Shown one piece after another: positions 8,426-17,386 of a DNA stretch of 64,000 nucleotides. The notes below the pieces were generated by a model that ran no database searches, had not been told where the DNA came from, and worked only from the letters and a program-made list of their open reading frames with translations. Position 1 is the stretch's first letter. Every line of letters begins with the position of its first letter. The position numbers and the translations under genes were made by a program. Source of the stretch: Methanococcoides burtonii DSM 6242 (GTDB taxonomy: Archaea; Halobacteriota; Methanosarcinia; Methanosarcinales; Methanosarcinaceae); NCBI RefSeq assembly GCF_000013725.1, contig NC_007955.1, forward strand, positions 589,579 through 653,578, in the 5' to 3' direction.

Positions 8426-8686
8426 TTACTTTTCTTCTTTCTTTCTTTTTTCCATATTTTTATCGGACCAGTTCCACCATTTGAGCAGTTCAGGGTCATG
8501 GTTCTTGTGGGATGCATAGTAGACTGCCTCCCTGAAACCATAGAGCACACATCTGTCCATGTGCATTCCCCTCAGATCAATTAATTTAAGATACATCAGC
8601 TCGGGATCTTCACCTTTGAGTTGGGAGATAGAATATATCCCCAGGTCCCTCAGTTGCTCAGCTGATTTCTTCCCGAAACCTGGCAT
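8426..8686 (-). CDS. Cdd1-like helix-hairpin-helix protein, N-terminus cut by TAA
   Basis: An 86-residue protein with a helix-hairpin-helix (PGFGKKSAEQLRDLGI) and the Cdd1 'pathogenicity locus' signature: MDRCVLYGFREAVYYAS and HDPELLKWWNWSD. The original start was probably the ATG at 8731, overlapping the stop of the upstream nitroreductase gene. From there 14 codons read MTLSKKEKALEELM and then hit TAA at 8687-8689, right before MPGFGKK. The family normally has a coding residue there, so this is a nonsense change. Re-initiation at 8686 could still give a nearly full protein. Its partner gene is also broken. Function in the family is unknown; DNA binding is suggested by the HhH. Confidence 0.65.
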   Translation of the reverse strand: MPGFGKKSAEQLRDLGIYSISQLKGEDPELMYLKLIDLRGMHMDRCVLYGFREAVYYASHKNHDPELLKWWNWSDKNMEKRKKEEK

Positions 8687-8727
8687 TTACATCAGTTCTT
8701 CCAATGCCTTTTCTTTTTTTGATAGAG

Positions 8728-9457
8728 TCATTTCTTGCCCACCGTGGCATTTTAGATCACAAATTCATCCTCGCCATCTATTCCCAGCACAGCATTGAGT
8801 TCATCATCAAAGAAGGCTCCAATGGCACATACCCCACAGTCGATAGACTGCGCGCTCAGGTAAAGATTCTGGCACACATGACCTACATCCAGGTTTATGT
8901 ACCTGTATCCTCTTTCCCCGTACCTCCACTTCATCCTGTAGATCACCGCTGTCCATATGAACGTGACAGCACTCGATCTTATGAAGGACTGGTCCAGACA
9001 TGCAGCAGTAATATTTTTAGCAGCAAAGGAACCTGTTTTTATCTTAGCCAGTTTGTGTTCAATGGGCAGGAAAATGTAGATCCCCTCTTCAAGGCCTTCC
9101 ACGTTGTTTACGAGTAGGTATGTCTCAAGGGAGTGTCTTGCACCTGCAGAGGGTACATTCCTCAGCGTGGCTGCATTTCCCATTAATTCCCTCACTCCCT
9201 GAGTACACCAGAGCAGGTATGAAAGCTCTCCGAGAGAACGGTTCCTGAGAATAATTTCGAAAGCTGGAACGTCCTTCTATGGCTTCTCTCAGGTCTATCT
9301 TCTTGACATTTATTTCTCCCGGCGCAGGAAGCTCAATGACCTCCCTTCCACCAGCACCTTTCTGCAATGGAGGCTGCGGATAGCCCATTGACTGATCTGA
9401 TCTTTCTGCATACTGGAATTTTGTTCTATCCATAAACTCTCTGCCAATTTCGTTCAA
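8728..9457 (-). pseudogene. SagB-type nitroreductase, frameshift plus nonsense
   Basis: The N-terminal part (TTG start at 9457 with GGGAGG upstream) reads MNEIGREFMDRTKFQY and reaches RSSFRNYSQEP, the start of the FMN-binding nitroreductase domain. Around 9231-9238 one extra base shifts the frame, and the true sequence resumes as LGELSYLLWCTQGVRELMG, then SAGARHSLETYL, DVGHVCQNLYLSAQ and GVCAIGAF. Near the C-terminus EFVI is followed by TAA (8752-8754) and then NATVGKK and TGA, where the family reads EFVIY and ATVGKK. Two independent lesions make it a pseudogene. It once overlapped the Cdd1 gene by ATGA. Confidence 0.8.
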
Positions 9458-9496
9458 AATAATAAACCTCCCATAATACCCCTTTAAGAAAGGTCT

Positions 9497-10138
9497 TCAT
9501 TTGTACTTTATACTTCTTGCCCTTATGGTAACAAAGGAACCTTTTCCAAAGTCCTTCTCCGGTTTTTCCAGATCCTATATTTTGGTCAGAGGCTTGAAAA
9601 GAGTTTGTCTGATATGCATATCCTCAAATCCGTGTTCCTTCAACATCAACAGGACTTCTTCTCTGGTGTGAAATTCAATGTTTTTGAAAAAACTGCTTTC
9701 TGATGCTTCCTTGCGGTATTCTTCTCCCAGAAGGCTATTCCTTTCAACAAAAGCAACGATCAGATATCCTTCCGGAGCAAGCATGCGATATGCCTCCTAC
9801 AGTACCTTTTTAGCATCCATAAAACAGAGACTTGTAACTATCAACGCAAGTTTCATTGAAGATCCTTTGAAAGGAAGTGACTCACCAACTCCTTTTATGC
9901 ATTCAACCTTACGCGACTCTGCAATTTTCAGCATCCGGGCAGAGGGATCAAGTCCGTAAGTGATTCCCAATTCTGATGCAAACCTGCCTGTGCCAACTCC
10001 GATCTCGATACTATTGTGAGCTATTTTCGATGGCATAAGCTCCCTGATGGCCTCCAGTTCAGATGCATAGACTGCTGAATTCTTGTTGTACCAGAGATCA
10101 TATTTCCATGTATGGATGTTAAAAGCGCTTCTTTTCAT
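9497..10138 (-). CDS. Class I SAM-dependent methyltransferase with two in-frame TAG codons
   Basis: Read through, this is a 213-residue methyltransferase. Motif I is IEIGVGTGRFASELG (about residue 43), followed by LDPSARMLKIAE and ESLPFKG. TAG at 9797-9799 (codon 114) stands between DAKKVL and EAYRMLAPEGYLIVAF, where the family has an unbroken helix. TAG at 9575-9577 (codon 188) separates LFKPLTKI from DLEKPEKDFGKGSFVTIRA, a typical C-terminus ending at TGA 9497. All three segments are in one frame. Either both UAGs are decoded or the gene has picked up two ambers. Neighbours with TAA and frameshift lesions make decay a real alternative. The methyl acceptor is unknown. Confidence 0.6.
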
Positions 10139-10206
10139 ATGCTCTCATACCCCATGTATGATTTTACAAAAGAAACTATAAAAGCCTTGATATCTGTCTG
10201 GGATAT

Positions 10207-10788
10207 ATGAAAGTTCGCTGTGAATGGGCAAATGTGAACGAACTTGAAATAGAATACCATGACAAGCAGTGGGGTGTACCCGTACATGATGACAGGAACC
10301 TCTTCGAATTCCTGATACTCGAAGGTGCACAGGCAGGTTTGAGCTGGGGCACTATTCTGAAAAGAAGGGATGGTTATAGAAAGGCCTTCGATGATTTTGA
10401 TTACAATTTGGTCGCATCCTATGATGATCTGAAGATAGAGAAATTGATGCAGGACAGTGGCATCATAAGGAACAGAAGGAAGATCCTTTCTTCAATAAAG
10501 AATGCCAGATCATTCATAGAAATAAGAGATGAATTTGGATCATTTAGCAAGTATATATGGAAATTTCTGGAGGATGGCAAACCGATACAGAATTCTTTCA
10601 GATCTATAAATGATATGCCTGCAAATACCGAGTTATCTGAAATGATGAGCAAGGATTTAAAGAAAAGAGGATTTTCTTTTGTGGGCCCAACCATAATTTA
10701 TGCCTTCATGCAGGCGGTTGGAATGGTCAATGATCATGAGGTAGGGTGTTTCAGGCATGAAGAATGCAGGAAACTAGCTGAGAAATGA
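10207..10788 (+). CDS. tag: DNA-3-methyladenine glycosylase I
   Basis: A 193-residue enzyme that removes 3-methyladenine from alkylated DNA. The Tag signature is present: CEWANVNELEIEYHDKQWG, GAQAGLSWGTILKRR (substrate pocket), NRRKILSSIKNA, GFSFVGPTIIYAFMQAVGMV, and C-terminal NDHEVGCFRHEEC, which with the N-terminal Cys supplies the zinc site. Length is normal. It is transcribed away from the methyltransferase gene with only 68 bp between them, so the two share a promoter region. Confidence 0.92.
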   Translation: MKVRCEWANVNELEIEYHDKQWGVPVHDDRNLFEFLILEGAQAGLSWGTILKRRDGYRKAFDDFDYNLVASYDDLKIEKLMQDSGIIRNRRKILSSIKNARSFIEIRDEFGSFSKYIWKFLEDGKPIQNSFRSINDMPANTELSEMMSKDLKKRGFSFVGPTIIYAFMQAVGMVNDHEVGCFRHEECRKLAEK

Positions 10789-10846
10789 ATAGAATTGACC
10801 GGAAGTAAGCTAAAAATAAGATCAAGGTTGAATCCACAAACGGCAA

Positions 10847-10984
10847 TTATCGTTTCATAATTTCTACTCTCATCTTTTCAGGCATTTTTTCAGAAGCATA
10901 ACGCAAGGTGATCCTCGGCATTACTTCTTTATTTTTCATGAGGTAATCGAACACCTCTTTTTGAAAAGATTTGCTTCCTTCCAT
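10847..10984 (-). pseudogene. AlkD-like DNA alkylation repair remnant (C-terminus)
   Basis: A 45-codon open stretch ends with FDYLMKNKEVMPRITLRYAS, then EKMPEKMRVEIM. This resembles the C-terminal helices of AlkD-type DNA alkylation repair enzymes, which carry a MPRTMLRYA-type motif. Just upstream in the same frame are two TAG codons (FQVY-TAG-E-TAG-AE) and then TAA, with no recognisable N-terminal part. I read it as a remnant; a very small gene starting at 10984 cannot be excluded. Confidence 0.4.
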
Positions 10985-11118
10985 CTCAGCCTATTCCTAG
11001 TAGACCTGGAACATAAGCTGATATTAATTGTTTCTCAATATCGCTGTTACTCTGGTATAGAAGGCTTATGTTATCCTTTTACTAGTATGTTTCAACCGGT
11101 ATGCCATGATCAATATTA

Positions 11119-11844
11119 TCACATACGATTGCTAAAATAAACCATTTGCATAGGTAAGCCCTTTGGATCGAACTCGCTATTCTCTGGGATCGATGTAAAT
11201 CCATGCTTGTGACCCAGTTTTGCTGTAACTGCTGCAGAAAGGGCATCTAAAATATCATCTCTGGCAACCTCTTTACGTTTGTAACGTGATAAAGAGGAAC
11301 TAAATATCTCATTTGTTGATGGGCAGACCTGCTTAAGCACCTCTAAACGTTCTGCAATTCCATCCTTTTTCTTTTTCGAATAATGCATTGGTTTGCCGGC
11401 AAGGTTACAAAAGCATAACTCCGGATGTATTTCCAGTATCTGAGATCTGGCTGATTCATTTTTGAGTAGAAACGCATCAACTTCTCTTATTTTAGGTACA
11501 ATTCTCCATGCAAAAATTGATATTTTATTCCCAAAATGCTTTTCATTGACGGTGCAGGCGGATTCATAAGTATGCTCATAGATAGCCTGCCTGCATGGGA
11601 CCGGAAATACTGAATTTCGACGTGGACTTCCTAATACTTTACGGGCTTCTAGGTCACATGAACGACCTTTTGGATAGTTCTCTCTTAATCCAATAGGAAT
11701 ATCGATCAATATGATCGAGTTCTCATTGTATTTTTGCCAGAGGTCAGAAATATTTGCAAATAATTCTATCTTAAACTTATTGGTTTCATTAAGTTCAATT
11801 GCAAACCAACCGCTTTTGCAACCATCAACGCCTACAAAGTTCAT
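11119..11844 (-). CDS. DUF429 family protein
   Basis: A 241-residue protein that starts NFVGVDGCKSGWFAI, the DUF429 N-terminus with an RNase H-like fold. It continues with IILIDIPIGL, the conserved SPRRNSVFPVPCRQA, IHPELCFCNLAGKPM and ARDDILDALSAAVTA. The Asp residues in VDGCKSGW, IDIPIGL and DDILDAL sit where RNase H-like nucleases hold metal ligands. The family's role is not settled. It stands alone, upstream of a broken wHTH gene. Confidence 0.8.
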   Translation of the reverse strand: MNFVGVDGCKSGWFAIELNETNKFKIELFANISDLWQKYNENSIILIDIPIGLRENYPKGRSCDLEARKVLGSPRRNSVFPVPCRQAIYEHTYESACTVNEKHFGNKISIFAWRIVPKIREVDAFLLKNESARSQILEIHPELCFCNLAGKPMHYSKKKKDGIAERLEVLKQVCPSTNEIFSSSLSRYKRKEVARDDILDALSAAVTAKLGHKHGFTSIPENSEFDPKGLPMQMVYFSNRM

Positions 11845-11871
11845 TTTCCCACCTATTGTCCTATCCGGAAC

Positions 11872-12138
11872 TTAAATAAGTTCATTTTCAATTTTTTGAA
11901 ACACTTTTTCCCCTAAATCGGTTATTTTATAGAATCTGCCCCTTATTTCATCTGGAGTTAGACAAATTACAAATCCTTTTTTTTCGAGTTATAGGATGGC
12001 TCGACTCGTGTTCGATCTTCGAGTATCAATTGCCTGGGACACTTGAGTAGGTGTCTTTGCACTTTTCAATTCATTAAGTATATTCATCTTCATTTTGCTT
12101 CTGAAGATGAAACTAACATCAGTATATGAAACACACAT
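11872..12138 (-). pseudogene. Winged-helix regulator, nonsense at codon 50
   Basis: The frame from ATG 12138 reads MCVSYTDVSFIFRSK, then NILNELKSAKTPTQVSQAID and TRRSNTSRAIL, an MarR/ArsR-like helix-turn-helix. TAA follows at 11989-11991. The same frame then gives LEKKGFVICLTPDEIRGRFY and a coherent wing and terminal helix to TAA 11872. A Glu codon (GAA) in place of TAA would restore an 88-residue regulator of a type common in methanogens. Since TAA is not decoded, this is a pseudogene or makes a 49-residue fragment. It is the nearest regulator to the cas operon. Confidence 0.7.
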
Positions 12139-12446
12139 AATACACACACAATACACACATTAGCAATAGTGTGTGCCATCTATATGTTAGATATGTGTTA
12201 AGCGGGTGTTAGATGCGTATCATTATTAATTATTTATTGGTGATGCGAATTCATTGAAATAACAAAAAGGAGTCAAAAAACGAGACGATGGTCAAATGGT
12301 TCTTATTATGACATTAAATAAATTAAAAATGAAATAGATAAATAAATATATATTAATGAAGCACATCTTCTACGATGATCCACTTTATATGAATTTATTA
12401 AATAGGTTAAATAGTATTCTTAATGTAATAATGGTTGGGTAACATT
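12139..12446. promoter_or_regulatory. AT-rich upstream region of the cas operon
   Basis: No gene is seen in these 308 bp. Two TATA-like stretches lie upstream of cas3: AATAAATATATATT at about 12341 and TTTATATGA at 12384, the latter about 55 bp before the cas3 ATG. An ACACAC-rich tract (12131-12160) precedes a GTGTGTG/GTGTTA-rich one, giving weak dyad symmetry. Promoter assignment is by eye only. Confidence 0.3.
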
Positions 12447-15212
12447 ATGTATCGAAACTGGGGAAAGTCAAAAAGTGCAACTGAATATGATAATTCTAAT
12501 TATCACTTATTAGTTTATCATGGTCTGGATGTTGCAGCCACGGGCAGGACAATTCTGCAAAAAGATAAATTATTATTGCAAAAATTCACAGACATAATTT
12601 CTCTTGATGAGGAAAAGACCATTTCGTTGATCTCGTTTTGTCTTGCAGTTCATGACATCGGCAAATTCTCAGAGCGTTTTCAAAACCTTCAGCCAGAGCT
12701 GTTGAACGATCTAAGAGATCATGACAGTGACAAGAGCTACACAGTACGCCATGATAGCATGGGACTACATCTTTGGAAAGAGATCTGGTCAACTGCATTT
12801 GATGAAAATTGGCTTGGCCTGGATAAGGAGATCTATGATAAATTCGATTGGAATGACCTTATCGGCCCCTGGATGAATTCAGTGACCGGACATCATGGCA
12901 AACCTCCGGAATATGTGCACAATGGAATCACTATAAGTTCAAGTGATCTTTTCACAGACGAAGATATTGAAATGGCAAGTTCCTTTGTAAAAGAAGCAGC
13001 TTCGTTACTACTAAGTGATGCATTAAGTGATGCATTCGAGTTCACTTCATGTTCTGAAGAACAGGCATATGATATTGACGATATGATCCTGGCTTTTAAA
13101 AGAACGTCATGGCTTATCGCGGGTCTTGCCATCGTCAGTGATTGGATAGGTTCCTCTGAAGAGCATTTTGAATATATCTCTTCCGAAATACCACTTAAAG
13201 AATATTTGGATAAATATGCTTTACCAAATGCTGAAAAGGCATTGGAAGATGCGGGTATCTATCCATCTACACCTTCTACAATAACTGGCATGGATGAATT
13301 GTTCCCGGACATCGTTGTTCCCAGTCCCATGCAAGAGCATGTTTCGAACTGTGATGTTGCAGCTGGTCCACAATTGTTTATTTTGGAAGATGCTACCGGT
13401 AGTGGAAAAACAGAAGCTGCGTTATGTTTAGCACATCGGTTGATGGCTAAAGGACTTGCACAGGGAGCTTTTGTGGGGTTACCCACCATGGCTACATCCA
13501 ATGCAATGTATGAAAGGCTGGGTAATTCATATCAAAGGATGTATGCCAAAGGCGAAAGACCATCTTTGGTACTTGCACATGGTCAAAATTATCTGTCTGA
13601 TGCATTTAGAAGCTCGATTGGCTTTCAAAATTCAAAAAATGGTTATTACGGAGATGGATCTTCAGGTGATGAGACTATTCAGGCACAATGCTCTGCATGG
13701 ATCGCTGACAATAGGAAGAAAGCATTGCTTGCAGATGTGGGTGTTGGGACTATTGACCAGGCATTGATGGCGATCCTTCAATCCAATCATCAATCGTTAA
13801 GGCTGTTAGGTCTCTCACGTAATGTGCTCATAGTCGACGAAGTTCATGCTTATGACCCATATATGCATACGTTACTTTGTAGCCTTCTTGAATTTCATGT
13901 ATCCCTTGGTGGCAGTGCTATCCTTCTTTCTGCTACATTGCCACAGAAACATCGTCAAGGACTAATATCTCATTTTTGTAAGGGGCTGGATAGTCCGACT
14001 ATGAGTGCATCCAATGAAGAATATGCACTTGTAACTCATGTTTCTGAAAACGAGATATCTGAAACTCCCATAGGAACACGTCCCGGCACTGAACGCACTG
14101 TCAATGTGGAATTCCTGCACGATGAACCATCTGTTGAAGACAAGTTGATCAAATGTTCAAAGGAAGGGAAATGCTGCTGCTGGATACGCAATACCGTCGA
14201 TGATGCCATCGAAGCCTACGAAAAGATCGTATCCGAATTGGGCAATGACAATGTACTTCTGTTCCATGCAAGATTTGCCATGGGAGACCGTTTAAAGATC
14301 GAAAATGACGTTCTCGAAACTTTTGGGAAAAGAAGTGACAGAAACTGCCGTAAGGGAAAGGTACTGATCGCCACACAGGTCGTGGAACAATCATTGGACA
14401 TTGACTTTGATTATATGGTCAGCGATCTTGCGCCTATGGACCTGCTATTCCAAAGAGCAGGAAGATTACAGCGTCATCCACGCGATAAGAAGGGTTCTAT
14501 AAGTGAAAATGATGAAAGAGGGAGGCCACTTCTTGGGATATTGGCTCCTGAATTATCAAAGGATGTTACTGAGAACTGGTATTCAGACATGTTCAAAGGT
14601 GGAGCGTATGTGTATCCTTCCCATGGGAAGTTGTGGCTTACTGCTAATTTGCTTTTTGAACATGGCCGTTTCAGTATTCCAAAGGACAGCCGATCTTTTA
14701 TTGAATATGTTTTTGGCGAAAATGCAAATGAAACTGTGCCGGCTCCACTAAGAGCACGTGATGAAAAGGCACAGGGTGAAGCAATGGCTGACAGATCGAT
14801 GGCTAACTGGCGATCATTGAATCTATTGCAGGGTTATGAACGCTCTGGTTCACAATGGGTTGATGATACCATAACCCCGACCCGCCTTGGTGAATCTGTG
14901 AATGTACGCCTTGCACAGTTCGAAGGTCAGAAACTTGTTCCTTTGCGAGGTCCTGATGATCTTTCATGGGAACTTAGTCAATTAAGCATAAGCGGAGGGC
15001 GTGTTAAATTTGTGGATGATCATGGCGAAGAGTTGAATAAATGCATAGAAGAGGCACAGGTCTCAATGAGAGATAAGGGTAAATGGAGTGTATTGATCCC
15101 TATGGGGTCTGATGATGGCGTTAATTGGACAGGTAATGCGAAGAACAAACACAACGATCGTGTCGATCTTGCATATGATGCACGGATCGGACTTAGGATG
15201 TGCAATAAATAA
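12447..15212 (+). CDS. cas3: CRISPR-associated helicase-nuclease Cas3
   Basis: Type I effector nuclease-helicase, recruited by Cascade to nick and degrade target DNA. The N-terminal HD domain holds YHLLVYHGLDVAA, VHDIGKFSERF and TGHHGKPP, the metal ligands. The superfamily 2 helicase follows with Walker A DATGSGKTEAAL, the DEVH box (LIVDEVHAYDPYM), SATLP, and motifs V/VI in ATQVVEQSLDIDFDYM and FQRAGRLQRH. A C-terminal domain completes 921 residues. I chose ATG 12447 (MYRNWGKS), which fits the family start; TTG 12435 is in frame. It opens the cas operon; cas8e follows after 14 bp. No lesion is visible. Confidence 0.95.
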   Translation: MYRNWGKSKSATEYDNSNYHLLVYHGLDVAATGRTILQKDKLLLQKFTDIISLDEEKTISLISFCLAVHDIGKFSERFQNLQPELLNDLRDHDSDKSYTVRHDSMGLHLWKEIWSTAFDENWLGLDKEIYDKFDWNDLIGPWMNSVTGHHGKPPEYVHNGITISSSDLFTDEDIEMASSFVKEAASLLLSDALSDAFEFTSCSEEQAYDIDDMILAFKRTSWLIAGLAIVSDWIGSSEEHFEYISSEIPLKEYLDKYALPNAEKALEDAGIYPSTPSTITGMDELFPDIVVPSPMQEHVSNCDVAAGPQLFILEDATGSGKTEAALCLAHRLMAKGLAQGAFVGLPTMATSNAMYERLGNSYQRMYAKGERPSLVLAHGQNYLSDAFRSSIGFQNSKNGYYGDGSSGDETIQAQCSAWIADNRKKALLADVGVGTIDQALMAILQSNHQSLRLLGLSRNVLIVDEVHAYDPYMHTLLCSLLEFHVSLGGSAILLSATLPQKHRQGLISHFCKGLDSPTMSASNEEYALVTHVSENEISETPIGTRPGTERTVNVEFLHDEPSVEDKLIKCSKEGKCCCWIRNTVDDAIEAYEKIVSELGNDNVLLFHARFAMGDRLKIENDVLETFGKRSDRNCRKGKVLIATQVVEQSLDIDFDYMVSDLAPMDLLFQRAGRLQRHPRDKKGSISENDERGRPLLGILAPELSKDVTENWYSDMFKGGAYVYPSHGKLWLTANLLFEHGRFSIPKDSRSFIEYVFGENANETVPAPLRARDEKAQGEAMADRSMANWRSLNLLQGYERSGSQWVDDTITPTRLGESVNVRLAQFEGQKLVPLRGPDDLSWELSQLSISGGRVKFVDDHGEELNKCIEEAQVSMRDKGKWSVLIPMGSDDGVNWTGNAKNKHNDRVDLAYDARIGLRMCNK

Positions 15213-15226
15213 AAGGAGTTGAGAAT

Positions 15227-16813
15227 ATGACATTCAATTTGATCCATGAAAAGTGGATATGGGTACAGAGACAGGATGGCACAAGGAGTATGATAGCTCC
15301 CTGGCAGATCACAGATGAGATTGGATCGAATCCAATTATCTCTCTGGATGAGCCACGTCCTGATTTCAATGGCTCAATGATACAGTTTTTGATAGGACTT
15401 GTACAGACCACTATGTCTCCAAAAAGTGATGGGAAGTGGAGAAAACGTTTTATCAGTCCACCTACACCGGAAGAGTTGTTAGAAACTTTTGAGAAGGTGG
15501 CTCATGTGTTTGATCTGGATGGGGATGATGAGAGATTTATGCAGGACCATGAGCATATAGAAGGTGCTAAAAACCGCGTAGATGCTCTACTCATGGAAAT
15601 GCCGGGTGTTCAAACCCTCAAACATAATGCCGATCATTTTCAGAAAAGAGATACTGTGACACAGATGTGCTTGCCATGTTGTGTCACTGCATTATTCAAT
15701 TTACAATTAAATGCACCTGCAGGAGGACAGGGGCATAGGACATCACTCAGAGGAGGAGGTCCGTTAACAACTTTGGTTCTGGGCAGTAACCTATGGCAGA
15801 CCATATGGTTGAATGTTATCTCGGATGAAAACTTCAAAGGACTTGGTGATGTTGACAATTGTGAAATTAGTGATATTTATCCCTGGATGGGACCCACACG
15901 TACAAGTGAAAAGAAAAATGCAATGACAACTCCCATGGATGTGAATCCAAAACAAATGTATTGGGGAATGCCTCGTAGGATACGTCTTGATCTTGATGAT
16001 CTAATAGAAGGAGCTTGTGATGTTTGCGGGTGCGAGTCAGATAAATTGGTTTCAAATTATGTAACAAAGAATTATGGATACAATTATGATGGTGGATGGT
16101 GCCATGTGTTATCACCACATAATGAGAATAAAAATGGGCTCTTACCAAGACATCCTCAACCAGGCGGTATAACTTATCGTCATTGGTTAGGCCTTGTCCA
16201 ACACGATCCGGATAAGGGATTATATTCATCTTTAGCTTTTGAGAGATTTGTTCAGAAACAGAAGGACCTAAGCGATCTGGGCGATGTATTCAAAAATACA
16301 CCGCAATTGTGGGCTTTCGGATACGATTTTGATAACATGAAAGTTCGCTGCTGGTATGAAAGTACTATGCCACTGTTCAATGTTGCTGATGAGTTGAGAC
16401 AGAGTTACGAACAGATCGTATCCCGACTTGTAAAAACTGCTGAAATCATAGCATACAACACCCGAAGCTGTGTCAAAAAAGCATTGTTCGGTGATAATAC
16501 GCCTAGGGGAGATCTTTCTTTCATCGATTCCAGATTTTGGCATGATACTGAATCCGAGTTTTACAATATTCTCAATCAATTAACTGATGTTGTGAACGAT
16601 GAAGCAATGGTCCTTGAGCTGAAAATGAAATGGCATAAGGAATTATCCCGAATCTCGGAGAAGCTCTTTGATGATAGTTCTCAGTCGATGCAATTCAGTG
16701 TCATAGACCCTGAACGTGCGGCTTTAGCCCACAAGGACCTGAGAAAGTTCAACTCAGACGGAGGTAAAAAGATAAGAGAAACATTAGGTTTGCCTGATAA
16801 AAAGAAAAAGTGA
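15227..16813 (+). CDS. cas8e: Type I-E Cascade large subunit Cas8e (Cse1/CasA)
   Basis: A 528-residue Cse1 protein that reads the PAM and recruits Cas3. The family start FNLIHEKWIWVQRQDGT, the PDFNGSMIQFLIGLVQTTM helix and GPLTTLVLGSNLWQTIW near residue 185 are all recognisable. A Cys-rich turn CDVCGCESDK near residue 265 may bind zinc. The C-terminal four-helix bundle ends in a Lys-rich tail. Ribosome site AGGAG lies 7 bp before the ATG. It sits between cas3 and cas11 as in other I-E operons. Confidence 0.92.
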   Translation: MTFNLIHEKWIWVQRQDGTRSMIAPWQITDEIGSNPIISLDEPRPDFNGSMIQFLIGLVQTTMSPKSDGKWRKRFISPPTPEELLETFEKVAHVFDLDGDDERFMQDHEHIEGAKNRVDALLMEMPGVQTLKHNADHFQKRDTVTQMCLPCCVTALFNLQLNAPAGGQGHRTSLRGGGPLTTLVLGSNLWQTIWLNVISDENFKGLGDVDNCEISDIYPWMGPTRTSEKKNAMTTPMDVNPKQMYWGMPRRIRLDLDDLIEGACDVCGCESDKLVSNYVTKNYGYNYDGGWCHVLSPHNENKNGLLPRHPQPGGITYRHWLGLVQHDPDKGLYSSLAFERFVQKQKDLSDLGDVFKNTPQLWAFGYDFDNMKVRCWYESTMPLFNVADELRQSYEQIVSRLVKTAEIIAYNTRSCVKKALFGDNTPRGDLSFIDSRFWHDTESEFYNILNQLTDVVNDEAMVLELKMKWHKELSRISEKLFDDSSQSMQFSVIDPERAALAHKDLRKFNSDGGKKIRETLGLPDKKKK

Positions 16814-16861
16814 AATGATGTTCAATTCATGTTCGTTGAGATTTAAAAGGGGTGAATAGAA

Positions 16862-17365
16862 GTGATAAATGGAAGTACTTCGTTGGAGAAAAATTCGGAT
16901 GCATGCAAGGTCCTAATGGCATGGTGGAAAAATATGGAAAATGAAAGGGGTGATCGAGCAGATCTTCGTAGATGCCACAATGTTGTAGAAGTGGTGTTCA
17001 ATCCGACCTATCACAGACTATGGTCAGAGCTGAACAAGATCGGGTTTGGAAATAAGGATTCAGTTGCATTGATAGCAGGAGTATTGGCTCATGTTAAAAA
17101 TAATCAGGGTGGAGAATCGTTTGCTGCTCAAATGGCAAGTCTGAACGGTGGTTCTAATTCCCAGGTCAGTGGATTACGCTTTAAGAGACTGTTGAAGATC
17201 GAAGAAAAGGCAGAACTTTTCAGTTCAATTGTTCGTGTTGTCAAACTCATGGATGGAAATGTGAACATTTGCAACCTTGCAAACAGTCTGTACTGGTGGA
17301 ACGATATCACAAAGAAGCAATGGGCTTTCAGTTATTATGAGAAAGCACCAAGGAACAATAGTTAA
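16862..17365 (+). CDS. cse2: Type I-E Cascade small subunit Cas11 (Cse2/CasB)
   Basis: A 167-residue, mostly helical protein with family features: VLMAWWKNMENERGDRADLRR near the N-terminus, VVFNPTYHRLW, IAGVLAHVKNN, and a C-terminal LANSLYWWNDITKKQWAFSYY. Two copies line the belly of Cascade and hold the displaced DNA strand. The start is GTG at 16862, with GGGGTG 7 bp upstream. The gap of 48 bp after cas8e and 21 bp before cas7 fits one transcript. Confidence 0.9.
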   Translation: MINGSTSLEKNSDACKVLMAWWKNMENERGDRADLRRCHNVVEVVFNPTYHRLWSELNKIGFGNKDSVALIAGVLAHVKNNQGGESFAAQMASLNGGSNSQVSGLRFKRLLKIEEKAELFSSIVRVVKLMDGNVNICNLANSLYWWNDITKKQWAFSYYEKAPRNNS

Positions 17366-17386
17366 AATTTCAGGGGAGATAATAAT

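Noticed and set aside
9125-9457. A separate 110-residue gene from the nitroreductase N-terminus
   Set aside because: Its last 35 residues are out-of-frame sequence after the frameshift; the true continuation is in the next frame.
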